NCBI GenBank assembly: GCA_009917695.1
Contig: JAACJG010000004.1
Span: 337,321 to 401,320 of the forward strand
Length of the DNA stretch: 64,000 nt
Direction of reading: 5' to 3'
Origin: Candidatus Rifleibacterium amylolyticum
GTDB taxonomy: Bacteria; Muiribacteriota; Ozemobacteria; Ozemobacterales; Ozemobacteraceae
Under the pieces are notes generated by a model, which saw only the letters and a list, made by a program, of their open reading frames with translations, did no database searches and was not told the DNA's origin. The translations under genes and the position numbers were made by a program. Of this stretch, positions 31,244 to 39,578 are shown one piece after another. Position 1 is the stretch's first letter, and every line of letters begins with the position of its first letter.

Positions 31244-32047
31244 ATGAAAAAACTTTTTGTTCTGTTTCTTCTCGTAGCTCTCGTTCCCTTTTCTGTAGGT
31301 TGCAGCCTTTGGGGTGGCGATGATGACGCTATCACCTATCCGCCCGTTCTGACTGCTAAAGTAACTGTTCCCGCTGGTGGCTTCAGCCTTCTTGGCGCAG
31401 CTCCAACAACTTATGCCGGTTATTATGTAACTGTTAATGGAATTATGCTTCCAATCACCGACGAAACTGGCAACGTGTTGACCTTCAGCAAAGTTCTTGA
31501 AGCAGCTGATACTGCTCTCAAAGCTGAACTCGAAGCTGCCGGCAACGTTGTAAAAGTTGAAATCTTCAAAGCAGATGGCACTTCAGCAGGCGCTCTGTAT
31601 TTCGTTACCCAGGCTGGCACTGTAACAACTGTCACCGTAAGCGATACTGGCGTTGTCCAGGTAACTGATGGCACAACTACCAAGACCCCGACCGTAGTTG
31701 ATGAAGAAAACCTTTACACTATCACCAGCGTAACTAACAATAACGTAGCCGTTTCTGCTACTCAGGATGTTGTAGTTAATAATGGCAATATCGATTTCCT
31801 GGTAACTGTATCAGGTTCTGTAAATGCCACTGCTGACGCAGAATACAGTGTAACCGTCAGCGGAACTGCTGTAACTGATGAAGATTTCACAATCACCCAG
31901 GCCAACGCTGGCACCACTTTCACCATCAGCATCCCGGCTGCAGAACGCGTAGCTGGCAAAGCATACACTGTAAAAATCAAGTATATCGCTGTTGATGGCA
32001 AGCTTCTCGACGCAACTGAATTCTCATTCAAAATGCCCAACGCCTGA
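31244..32047 (+). CDS. Lipoprotein with Ig-like C-terminal domain, paralogue 1
   Basis: 267 aa from ATG 31244 (GGAGG lies 12 bp upstream). The signal peptide MKKLFVLFLLVALVPFSVGC ends in a lipobox with Cys20, followed by an acidic tether (GGDDD). The mature protein is Thr/Val/Ala-rich and beta-structured; the last 80 residues (YSVTVSGTAVTDEDFTI ... YTVKIKYIAVDGKLL) look like an immunoglobulin-like domain. It shares a near-identical signal peptide and a related C-terminal domain with the next gene. Probably an abundant surface or periplasmic protein; a terminator follows directly. Confidence 0.78.
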   Translation: MKKLFVLFLLVALVPFSVGCSLWGGDDDAITYPPVLTAKVTVPAGGFSLLGAAPTTYAGYYVTVNGIMLPITDETGNVLTFSKVLEAADTALKAELEAAGNVVKVEIFKADGTSAGALYFVTQAGTVTTVTVSDTGVVQVTDGTTTKTPTVVDEENLYTITSVTNNNVAVSATQDVVVNNGNIDFLVTVSGSVNATADAEYSVTVSGTAVTDEDFTITQANAGTTFTISIPAAERVAGKAYTVKIKYIAVDGKLLDATEFSFKMPNA

Positions 32048-32073
32048 TTTAATCTGATTTAATCGGACTACTG

Positions 32074-32104
32074 ACTCCCCTGCTTGGCAGGGGAGTTTTG
32101 TTTT
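32074..32104 (+). terminator. Rho-independent terminator
   Basis: 10-bp perfect stem ACTCCCCTGC (32074-32083), loop TTG, GCAGGGGAGT (32087-32096), then TTTGTTTT. Confidence 0.9.
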
Positions 32105-32191
32105 GCGAGAAATATGCTGCGTTCGCCTGACCGCTCGCGCAGAATAACGGTTGTTTTTGTCTGAGATGTTATTGTGTTGAACAATAAAGTC

Positions 32192-32218
32192 TTGCTCTTT
32201 GCATTTGGCTGTGATAAT
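32192..32218 (+). promoter_or_regulatory. Promoter candidate for the second lipoprotein gene
   Basis: Extended -10 TGT-GATAAT (32210-32218) with TTGCTC at 32192-32197 (15 bp spacer). Confidence 0.45.
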
Positions 32219-32257
32219 TATTCGATTACAAATTGTCTACAGGAGATATGGGTTAGA

Positions 32258-33091
32258 ATGAAAAAGCTTTTTGTTTTGTTTCTTTTGGTTTCTCTGGTTC
32301 CGTTTGCGGTTGGCTGCTTCGGCGGCGACAGTGATGACGATGTTTATACCCCTGCAAGCCTTGAGCTGACAGTAGACGGTCTTGATAAAGCCAGTTTACG
32401 CGCTTTTGCTTATGCTGACTGGGCAGTTGAACTGGCTTTTGGGTCGTATAAGGTCGTGCTTGAAGCTAAAGAAGCGGTTTCTGGTAACGCTAACGCAGCT
32501 GTGTTCTACAAACAGCTGACCAGTGACAGTGAACGTGCTGTTAGAGACGCCCTTCTCGAAGCCGGCAACAAAATTACCGCCTCTCTTTACAAAAAGGGAT
32601 CAGCGGTTCCTGACAAGTCGGCCGTTTTCTTCAGCAGCGCTTCGGTTACCAAAATGGAGATTGCGATCACTGCAACTGGCGTAACTGTCAGTATCAACGA
32701 CCAGGATGTCGCTGGTGGCGTCGAATACGTTCTGGCAGCTGGTGCGGTTACTTCTGGTGGTGTTGCGCTCGAAACTGATGCTACAGCAGATCCAACCGTG
32801 CTTGCTCCGGTTAACAATGAAGTGATCATAAATGTTGCCCCAAATACTGAGTTGGCTGATGCTGATATCACTGCCGCCAAAACTAATAGCACTTATGATG
32901 TTAAGGTCAATGGCGTGGCCGTTCCTCAGGCCAGGTTTGCTCCAACTCTCAAGGATGACGGTTCGATCGACCTTACAGTAGACACTACCGGGCTTGTTGC
33001 CGGTACCAAATATACTGTCGTTATTTATTACATTCAGGTTGGCGAGAAGATTCTAACTTCAGAATCTACATACTATTTCACAATTAACTGA
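32258..33091 (+). CDS. Lipoprotein with Ig-like C-terminal domain, paralogue 2
   Basis: 277 aa from ATG 32258, with AGGAGA about 13 bp upstream. Signal peptide MKKLFVLFLLVSLVPFAVGC is nearly identical to that of the preceding gene, then GGDSDDD. The middle is diverged, but the C-terminal domain (YDVKVNGVAVPQARFAP, GTKYTVVIYYIQVGEKIL) aligns with the paralogue's YSVTVSG... and AYTVKIKYIAVDGKLL. The pair arose by duplication and then diverged outside the signal peptide. Separate promoters and a terminator between them mean independent expression. Function unknown. Confidence 0.78.
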   Translation: MKKLFVLFLLVSLVPFAVGCFGGDSDDDVYTPASLELTVDGLDKASLRAFAYADWAVELAFGSYKVVLEAKEAVSGNANAAVFYKQLTSDSERAVRDALLEAGNKITASLYKKGSAVPDKSAVFFSSASVTKMEIAITATGVTVSINDQDVAGGVEYVLAAGAVTSGGVALETDATADPTVLAPVNNEVIINVAPNTELADADITAAKTNSTYDVKVNGVAVPQARFAPTLKDDGSIDLTVDTTGLVAGTKYTVVIYYIQVGEKILTSESTYYFTIN

Positions 33092-33128
33092 CCTGATCTT
33101 TTTTCGCAAAAGAACTGAAAAATTCACC

Positions 33129-33200
33129 GTCATTGCGAGCGTAGCGAAGCAATCCTGCTGACAATAAGATTGCTTCAGGGCTTTCGCCCTTCGCAATGAC
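33129..33200. repeat. Family A repeat as facing arms (hairpin)
   Basis: GTCATTGCGAGCGTAGCG...AAGCAATCCT (33129-33154) faces AAGATTGCTTCAGGGC...CTTCGCAATGAC (33166-33200). MITE-like arrangement. Confidence 0.85.
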
Positions 33201-33244
33201 GGTTGTCTTTTTGTCCGGGAACTGCTGGATGGAAAATTTACGGC

Positions 33245-33274
33245 TTGTTAGGTGTGGGGGTCTGTGATATTATT
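33245..33274 (+). promoter_or_regulatory. Promoter candidate for the prepilin operon, possibly leaderless
   Basis: TTGTTA (33245-33250), 18 bp, TATTAT (33269-33274). The ATG at 33281 is 7 bp past the -10, where transcription would start, and there is no ribosome-binding site. Confidence 0.4.
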
Positions 33275-33280
33275 TGGCGC

Positions 33281-34039
33281 ATGAATAGACAAGCATTTTC
33301 TTTGATTGAACTGTTGATCGTCGTTACCATCATCGCGATACTGGTGGGCGTTGCTTTGCCATACTATCAGGACTACGTCAAGGAGACACGTCTTACCAAG
33401 GCCAAGCATGAGCTCGATATCATCAAGCAGGCGCTGATCAAGCACGATACCTTCGAAGACCGCCTTTATATCGCAAGCGATCCGCGGGTGCTGCTGGGCA
33501 AATATCTGCAGGATCTGCCGCGCGACCCCTGGGGACGTGATTATGAGATCGACTGGGTTAAGGGTCAGGTGCGTTCACTTGGTCCTGATCACAGCCTTGA
33601 TCGCGATAACATAACGGTTGATTACAAGCCTCCGTTGACATTACAGAAGGCGACCTGGGTCGATTCAGACAACAACCGACAAATAAGTCAGGACGATTAT
33701 CTCAGGCTTGAGTTTTCCAGGTTTCTTGATGGCACTGGAACTGCACCTCTCACCTATTCCAATTCGTCTGACTCCGGTAATCTCTGGTTTTCAGAAGATG
33801 TCGCCATAGGTGCGCTTGTTGGAACCAGTGTGGCGCAGATACCTGGATATTATACCAATGAGATTTTAATACCTTTTGGGCCAACCGCAAGTGCTACGGC
33901 ACTGAATTTAGGTTCGTCAACGGTTGGAATCTCTATTTCAAACGCTTCAGGAACAGGGATCAAGGATTATTCGGGGCGCGCAGCCTGTGGAAGCGCTGGC
34001 GAATTTCCGGCAGTCGAAGTTATAATCAAGGCAAATTAA
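33281..34039 (+). CDS. Type IV pilin/GspG-like prepilin with added surface domain
   Basis: 252 aa. The class III signal is MNRQAFSLIELLIVVTIIAI: cleavage would fall before Phe, with Glu5 of the mature protein present (FSLIE). The N-terminal 100 residues follow the GspG/minor pseudopilin plan, including LPRDPWGRDYEIDW. An extra C-terminal domain of about 130 residues starts with WVDSDNNRQISQDDYLRLEF, an EF-hand-like calcium-loop candidate, and is beta-rich. Processing by a prepilin peptidase and assembly into a pilus or pseudopilus are expected; no assembly genes are in the window. The next gene begins at the following base. Confidence 0.87.
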   Translation: MNRQAFSLIELLIVVTIIAILVGVALPYYQDYVKETRLTKAKHELDIIKQALIKHDTFEDRLYIASDPRVLLGKYLQDLPRDPWGRDYEIDWVKGQVRSLGPDHSLDRDNITVDYKPPLTLQKATWVDSDNNRQISQDDYLRLEFSRFLDGTGTAPLTYSNSSDSGNLWFSEDVAIGALVGTSVAQIPGYYTNEILIPFGPTASATALNLGSSTVGISISNASGTGIKDYSGRAACGSAGEFPAVEVIIKAN

Positions 34040-36880
34040 ATGGCAAAGCATAAGGTGCGCAACGCGGCCGGTTCTGTGCGGTCGCAGGCAGGTGTTTCTG
34101 CTGCTGCGACTTTTCTCGAACCGCTGGAGAACACCCTGCATCAAACTTTCAGCAAAAGCCCGAAAGAAGCGCGCGCCGATCTTTCACTGACCGACTGGAT
34201 CGTTTACATCGGCATTCTGCTTGTGGTGCTGATCATGCCGTTTCTTTACAGCCGCGCTACGACTGAAAATTTTCTGACGCCCAAAGAATTTTTCTCAAAA
34301 ATGGCCATCGTGCTGCTGGCCGGTATTTACTGCACCAGAGTGTTTACCCGCCGAAAGATTGTGTTGGCAAGAACCAGCATGGATCTGCCGTTGGCTTTGT
34401 TTTTCGGCTTTGCCACCTTTTCAGTGCTCTGGAACTATAATATGCCATCGGCCGTGCGAGATCTGCGTGGGACTTTCAGTATTCTGCTGCTGTTTCCGCT
34501 GATCGTTAACGTCGTGCGCAGTCGCTGGCAGGTTGAACTGATCTTATGGGTCGTCATTTTCACCGGCATCGCAACTTCGAGCATCGGTATCATGGAAACC
34601 TACAACTTCTACTTCAAGTTCGACTCTCAGAATCTCGTAAGATTTGTGCGAGACGAAGTAGAGGCTGGCAAGATAGATCCGAATGGCTTTTATCTGCCGC
34701 TGTTTCCGCAGCTGGCAGACCCGAAGCGCCAGATGTTCTCGGTTGTTTCAACTTTTGGAAACCGCAACTACCTTGGCACCTTTGCGATGTTCACGGCATT
34801 TTTGCCGCTGGCCTTTTTCTTTTACTATCGCAGTCTGGCCATGAAGATCGTCTCGATGGGTCTTTACGCCTGGATGCTTTATGGCATGTATATAACGCGT
34901 TGTCGAGCTGCGATAATAGGTATAGGTATCGGCATCTTTTACATGGTTATCATGATTGCGCTCAACGACCGTAACCGCAAGCTGATACGGCGGCATGCCC
35001 GTTTTTTTGTGATAGCGGTTGCTCTGATTTTTGCCGGGCTGTTCATGGTTTCACTGAAGACAATGACCACCGACAGCGTACTTGACAAGTTAAAGTGGAC
35101 TCTCACACTCGACCGCACTACCAGTAACACTTATGAACGCATGTGGGTCTGGTATGCAACCATACAGAGTTTCAATAAATCAGTGGGTGGATGGTTGTTT
35201 GGCCGAGGATTTGGTTCGTTCAAGCATTTTTTCCCGTATCAGGAAGCTGAAACTTTCAGTGATGCCAATAAAGAGACCTTTACACCGGTAACTTTCCGTC
35301 AGGCTCATAATGACTGGCTCCAGGTAATTGCCGAGCTTGGCATTACCGGTCTTATTCTCTTATGTTTTCTTGTTTTCAGATTTTTTGCAAGTATTCAGGG
35401 GGCTTTGCGCCGGGAAATCTTCGCGCGAGCCGACGGGCAGATGAATGGCGACCATATTCTGCTGATCGGAATTGCTGCTGCAATGGTGGCGCAGTTGCTG
35501 GCAGCCCTGCCCGATTTCCCATTTCATCGCATCGAAACAGCTGTTTACGCTGTATTGTTTCTTGCTCTGGTACCGGTGTTAACCGAAACAGACTTTTTTC
35601 TCTCTCCGCTGGAACGTCGCCAGTTGCCGGTGCAGCCGGTTATTGGCATCTTGTTTGCTATAATAGCCGCTTCGGCTTCATTGTTGGGCGCCTATTATGA
35701 ATGGCGGTGCTGGCAGGCTGACGAACTGGTAAGAAATGCTGACATGTATATGCGTCATAGCCAGGCTGAAGCTCAGAATGCTGCCAAGTCTATGCTGTTG
35801 CGCGCCATAGAGCTTGACCCGCTTCCGGGTGATCCTTATCTTAAGCTGTCACAGGTTTATCAGCAGCAGGGTGACCATGAGCTGGCACTCAAATATGCTG
35901 ACAAATCTTTTAAAAACATCAACTTCAATGCCCGCTCTACCTATCATTCAGCAGTTTTCCGCAAGATGCACATCTATTATCATCTTCTCAACAACCTGCC
36001 GGAAGCATATCGCTACGCCACGCAGGGGCTTGATCTCACCTGTGGCACAGCCCGTTCGATCTACTATATGTATGGCGGAAAAATAGCGCTCGACATCACG
36101 CGTTATCCAATTCCTGAAGACCGGCGCATCGAGTTGATGAATCAGGCTGAAACCTGGCTGACCCGGGCTCTCAACTTCGATGGTTTTGAGTTACAGGCAA
36201 AGGCGTCATTGGCTGTTATTAAAGCCGGGCAACAGAAATGGGATGCCGCCTTGGAATATGCCGCAAGCGTTTCTGCGCAGGTCTCTGACCGTGACCCGAC
36301 CATGCTCAACATTATAGGTATTGCCGCTTCTAATCTTGGCGATCAGGCGAGAGCCGAAGCTTCTCTCAAGAAGGCTCTCGATCTTAGCCCCGGAAACGCA
36401 GTCTTCAAACGTGATCTTGGCGTCGTCTACATCAGATCACAACGTCTGGATCTTGCTCGTCCACATCTGGAAGACGTAGCACTCTCTGCCGCTCCTCCTG
36501 AAATCAAACAGCATGCTCAGTCTCTGATTGCCTCGGTAACCGAAGCCGAGATTGGTATGGTAAAAAGTCTTCTGTCCAGCGGCCACGCCCAACAGGCTCA
36601 GCCAATTCTGCAGCGCCTGCATGTCGCGCGAACAGTGAGCGAAGAACAAAAGAAATGGGCTGAAGATACACTGGTAAAGATTAACAGGCTGCCGGCTGAA
36701 GCACCGCAGACCCAGTCGCCGCAGTCGTTGCCAAATGCCATCATCGACGGGCAGCCAGTCAGTGTTCCGCAGCCACAGTTGCCGAATGTTGTTCTGGACG
36801 GGCTTCCAGTTACCATGCCTGTTGTTGCGACGTTAAATTCTTTGCCGGTTCCGGCATCTGCAACTGCCGAACCCCGATAA
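34040..36880 (+). CDS. O-antigen ligase/polymerase-like (Wzy_C) membrane protein with TPR tail
   Basis: 946 aa. After a basic cytoplasmic N-terminus, about a dozen transmembrane helices cover residues 50-560. The large periplasmic loop ends in VTFRQAHNDWLQVIAELGITGLI, the Wzy_C/WaaL-type catalytic region with the conserved His and Glu-x-Gly. Residues about 570-850 are tetratricopeptide-like helix pairs (PYLKLSQVYQQQGDHELALKY, DQARAEASLKKALDLSPGNA). The tail is Pro/Gln-rich, with two imperfect copies of LPNxxxDGxPVxxP. Such proteins transfer or polymerise lipid-linked glycans. Direct coupling to the prepilin gene suggests pilin glycosylation (PglL/PilO-like), an inference. Confidence 0.82.
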   Translation: MAKHKVRNAAGSVRSQAGVSAAATFLEPLENTLHQTFSKSPKEARADLSLTDWIVYIGILLVVLIMPFLYSRATTENFLTPKEFFSKMAIVLLAGIYCTRVFTRRKIVLARTSMDLPLALFFGFATFSVLWNYNMPSAVRDLRGTFSILLLFPLIVNVVRSRWQVELILWVVIFTGIATSSIGIMETYNFYFKFDSQNLVRFVRDEVEAGKIDPNGFYLPLFPQLADPKRQMFSVVSTFGNRNYLGTFAMFTAFLPLAFFFYYRSLAMKIVSMGLYAWMLYGMYITRCRAAIIGIGIGIFYMVIMIALNDRNRKLIRRHARFFVIAVALIFAGLFMVSLKTMTTDSVLDKLKWTLTLDRTTSNTYERMWVWYATIQSFNKSVGGWLFGRGFGSFKHFFPYQEAETFSDANKETFTPVTFRQAHNDWLQVIAELGITGLILLCFLVFRFFASIQGALRREIFARADGQMNGDHILLIGIAAAMVAQLLAALPDFPFHRIETAVYAVLFLALVPVLTETDFFLSPLERRQLPVQPVIGILFAIIAASASLLGAYYEWRCWQADELVRNADMYMRHSQAEAQNAAKSMLLRAIELDPLPGDPYLKLSQVYQQQGDHELALKYADKSFKNINFNARSTYHSAVFRKMHIYYHLLNNLPEAYRYATQGLDLTCGTARSIYYMYGGKIALDITRYPIPEDRRIELMNQAETWLTRALNFDGFELQAKASLAVIKAGQQKWDAALEYAASVSAQVSDRDPTMLNIIGIAASNLGDQARAEASLKKALDLSPGNAVFKRDLGVVYIRSQRLDLARPHLEDVALSAAPPEIKQHAQSLIASVTEAEIGMVKSLLSSGHAQQAQPILQRLHVARTVSEEQKKWAEDTLVKINRLPAEAPQTQSPQSLPNAIIDGQPVSVPQPQLPNVVLDGLPVTMPVVATLNSLPVPASATAEPR

Positions 36881-36892
36881 ACAAGGAAAGTC

Positions 36893-38587
36893 ATGAATAA
36901 TTCACGTTCAATTGTATTTTTAGCTGTTGTCATCGTTGCCCTGCTCAGCAGTGGTTGTTGCCAGAAAAGCGCTCCTCTTCCCGAAAATATTAACGCCCTG
37001 CTTAATGACAGCAGTGGCAAGGTCGTGCGTATCGGCATTTATGGCGACCCAATGGGACTTAACCCGATTGGGCACCAGAATATCGATCACAGTCGAATGG
37101 TCAGCAATTTTGTGCATGCCAGTCCGATTCGTAAACTGGCTGATGGAAGTTTTGAACCTTATCTCTTTGATTCTTACTGGCTGAGCAAGGGCGAAGACGG
37201 AACTCTGATCATGGAAGCCGTCTGGAAAAACAATCTGAAATGGCACGACGGCACCGACTTTGACCCGCGTGACCTCGAATTCACCTTCCAGCAGATGCAG
37301 AATGAAAAAGTGCAGAGTCCTTATGCCGAGCTGGTTAAAGGTGTTGTCAGCATATCTTCGTTCGGTCAGGGCAAACGTACCAGAATCGTATTTGCCAGCG
37401 ACTCGCGCCGATATTTTGATCTTCTCACCGTGGGAATTCTGCCGTCGCATTTGTTGAGGGGGCTTGAATACAGTGAGCCTGCGTTGCCTTCTGCATTCAA
37501 TAAAGATGCTTCTCAGGAGGCCCCCGCCTCGTATTCATGGGCTGCTTATATTGAAAAGCCGGTTGGTCTTGGGCCTTACAGCGTAAAAGAGCGCGAAATG
37601 GGCTCCTATCTCCTTCTTGAGGCGAACCCGAATTTTTACGACGGGAGAGTTGCTTCGCGTCCTCAGGTCTTGATTCGCAGCAGTTTTAATTACCAGCAGC
37701 TGATCACCGACTTCAGGTCGCAGCTCTACGACTGGGTTAACTTGCCTTCGATGCTGGCTGAGCAGCTTGAGCTGATGAAGATCGAAAACATTCGACTGGT
37801 GCGTTATCCTAATTCGGCCAGATTGTTGTGGGTTTTCAATAATCGTCGTTCGCCACTTGATAACCCCGCTTTTCGCCAGGCCCTCGATTTGATTGTGGAT
37901 AGAGCAAAGATCAAAAATCAGTTTCCTGCTGATGCCACCCTGCTTTATCAGAACCCTCTCTCCAGCGGAACGGCGCCAACCGAAGCTTATGGAGAACGAC
38001 TGGCGCGTGCTCTTAAGCTCCTCGAAGAAGCTGGTATAAAAGACAGTAATAATGACGGTATTCGCGAATTTGCCGGAAAGCCTTGTGAAATAAGCATTCT
38101 GGTTAATGACGATAATCTGACCCGTCGTGTCATTGCCGACAAAATAGTTGAAGATCTCAGATCTGTCGGTATCAAGGCTAAGGTTGAGGCCGTATCCTGG
38201 GCCGATTTTGTCGGTTCACGTCTGAAAGACGGCAATTTCGATACGGCTTTGCTCAGCTATCAATTGCCGGCAGGCGGCAACTGGGTTGCCTTTTTGCACT
38301 CTTCGCCGACAGCTCTCGACAGCCTTAATTTTGCCGGAGTGGCCGATGAAGAGCTCGATCAAGCTCTGATGAAGCTTGATTCTGCTTTTGTCGATGAGGA
38401 CACGCAGGCGGCACGTGCAACAGTGGGGCGTTATCTCGAAAATCAAAAGCCGGTTGCATTTCTGCTGCAGCCTAACGACATCGGCATGTATCACGGCGAA
38501 GCCGGTTCTTCTGTTGCTTCGAACACAGTCTGGAACGATGTCACATACTGGCGCCTGCTTTTCGGGCCAGAAAATTCGAAGTTATAA
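36893..38587 (+). CDS. Oligopeptide-type solute-binding lipoprotein (SBP_bac_5)
   Basis: 564 aa with lipoprotein signal SIVFLAVVIVALLSSGC. Family features: VRIGIYGDPMGLNPIGHQN, LKWHDGTDFDPRDLEFTFQQM, EKPVGLGPYSV, DNPAFRQALDLIVDRAKI and a loop EAGIKDSNNDGIREFAG common in this family. It would deliver peptides or similar compounds to an ABC permease. The two ATPases that follow (38600, 39579) complete a D-F set, but no permease is encoded here; the permeases at 13811-15585 are the only ones in the window. 12 bp separate it from the upstream gene. Confidence 0.92.
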   Translation: MNNSRSIVFLAVVIVALLSSGCCQKSAPLPENINALLNDSSGKVVRIGIYGDPMGLNPIGHQNIDHSRMVSNFVHASPIRKLADGSFEPYLFDSYWLSKGEDGTLIMEAVWKNNLKWHDGTDFDPRDLEFTFQQMQNEKVQSPYAELVKGVVSISSFGQGKRTRIVFASDSRRYFDLLTVGILPSHLLRGLEYSEPALPSAFNKDASQEAPASYSWAAYIEKPVGLGPYSVKEREMGSYLLLEANPNFYDGRVASRPQVLIRSSFNYQQLITDFRSQLYDWVNLPSMLAEQLELMKIENIRLVRYPNSARLLWVFNNRRSPLDNPAFRQALDLIVDRAKIKNQFPADATLLYQNPLSSGTAPTEAYGERLARALKLLEEAGIKDSNNDGIREFAGKPCEISILVNDDNLTRRVIADKIVEDLRSVGIKAKVEAVSWADFVGSRLKDGNFDTALLSYQLPAGGNWVAFLHSSPTALDSLNFAGVADEELDQALMKLDSAFVDEDTQAARATVGRYLENQKPVAFLLQPNDIGMYHGEAGSSVASNTVWNDVTYWRLLFGPENSKL

Positions 38588-38599
38588 GGCGGTTCTGCC

Positions 38600-39577
38600 T
38601 TGCTTAGAATCGACGATTTTTCACTGCAGCTCAAGGGGAGCGATGGCCGTACTTTGCCTGTGCTCGAAAATGTTTCGTTGCAGCTCAACCAGGGATGTTG
38701 TCTTGGCGTCGCCGGTGAATCAGGCTCTGGAAAATCAGTTCTGGCAATGAGTATCGCTGCTTTGTTGCCATCTGGCGCGGTGCATTCGCGCCAGGGAAAG
38801 ATAGAATTCGAAGGCTGTGATATGCTTTCTGCCAGAGAATCAGAATTGCAGCAGCTGCGTGGTCGTAAGATCGGTTTTATTTTTCAGGAGCCGATGACGG
38901 CGATGAACCCATTGATGACGCTTTATGATCAGATCGTTGAAACAGTTTACGCTCATTTCCCGGCAACCAGCAGGGCAGATGCCGATAAACGCGTCATGCA
39001 GGCTCTTGAGAGGGCCGGCTTCAAGGAGCCCGATAAGTTTCTGAATTCTTATCCTCACCAACTTAGCGGCGGTATGCGCCAGCGGGCGATGATTGCCATG
39101 GCGCTGGTGCTTGAACCAGGGCTTATTATCGCAGATGAGCCAACTACCGCGATTGATGCGGCTCTACAAGTTCAGCTGCTGGCCAGGTTACGCCAGCAGA
39201 TAGAACAGGAACAGCGCAGCATGATTTTTATCAGTCACGATCTTGGCGTGATAAAAGCTGTTTCAGATCAGCTTGCTGTTTTTTACGCCGGGTGTCTGGT
39301 TGAAAGTGGTTCTACCAGAGCGGTGCTCGAATCGCCAGCCCATCCTTATACTGCCGATCTGGTCGCAGCACTGCCACGTCTGGTCAGTGAGCGCAAGCTG
39401 CCGGTTCCTATTGCCGGTACGTTGCCGGCTCCCGATAAAAAGCCGGCAGGTTGCGTATATTCGGATCGCTGCCGTTATGCTCGTGAAGAATGCCATAAGC
39501 AGCGTCCGAAAACGCGCGAGATTGCACCCGGGTGGCAGGCGCGCTGCCTGTTTCCATTGCACCAGGAGAAGTGCTGA
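38600..39577 (+). CDS. Oligopeptide ABC transporter ATPase, OppD/DppD type
   Basis: 325 aa from a TTG start behind AAGGCGG. Walker A GESGSGKS (residues 39-46), Q-loop FIFQEPMTAMNP, signature LSGGMRQR, Walker B LIIADEPTTAID and the His switch FISHDLGVI are intact. The C-terminal oligopeptide-specific region GCVYSDRCRYAREECHKQRP has the three or four cysteines that hold an iron-sulfur cluster in DppD. It energises peptide uptake together with the OppF-type partner encoded next. Confidence 0.94.
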   Translation: MLRIDDFSLQLKGSDGRTLPVLENVSLQLNQGCCLGVAGESGSGKSVLAMSIAALLPSGAVHSRQGKIEFEGCDMLSARESELQQLRGRKIGFIFQEPMTAMNPLMTLYDQIVETVYAHFPATSRADADKRVMQALERAGFKEPDKFLNSYPHQLSGGMRQRAMIAMALVLEPGLIIADEPTTAIDAALQVQLLARLRQQIEQEQRSMIFISHDLGVIKAVSDQLAVFYAGCLVESGSTRAVLESPAHPYTADLVAALPRLVSERKLPVPIAGTLPAPDKKPAGCVYSDRCRYAREECHKQRPKTREIAPGWQARCLFPLHQEKC

Positions 39578-39578
39578 T

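Noticed and set aside
39273-39578. N-terminal 102-codon extension of the OppF frame
   Set aside because: It overlaps the oppD coding sequence in another frame; ATG 39579 with AGGAG is the proper start.
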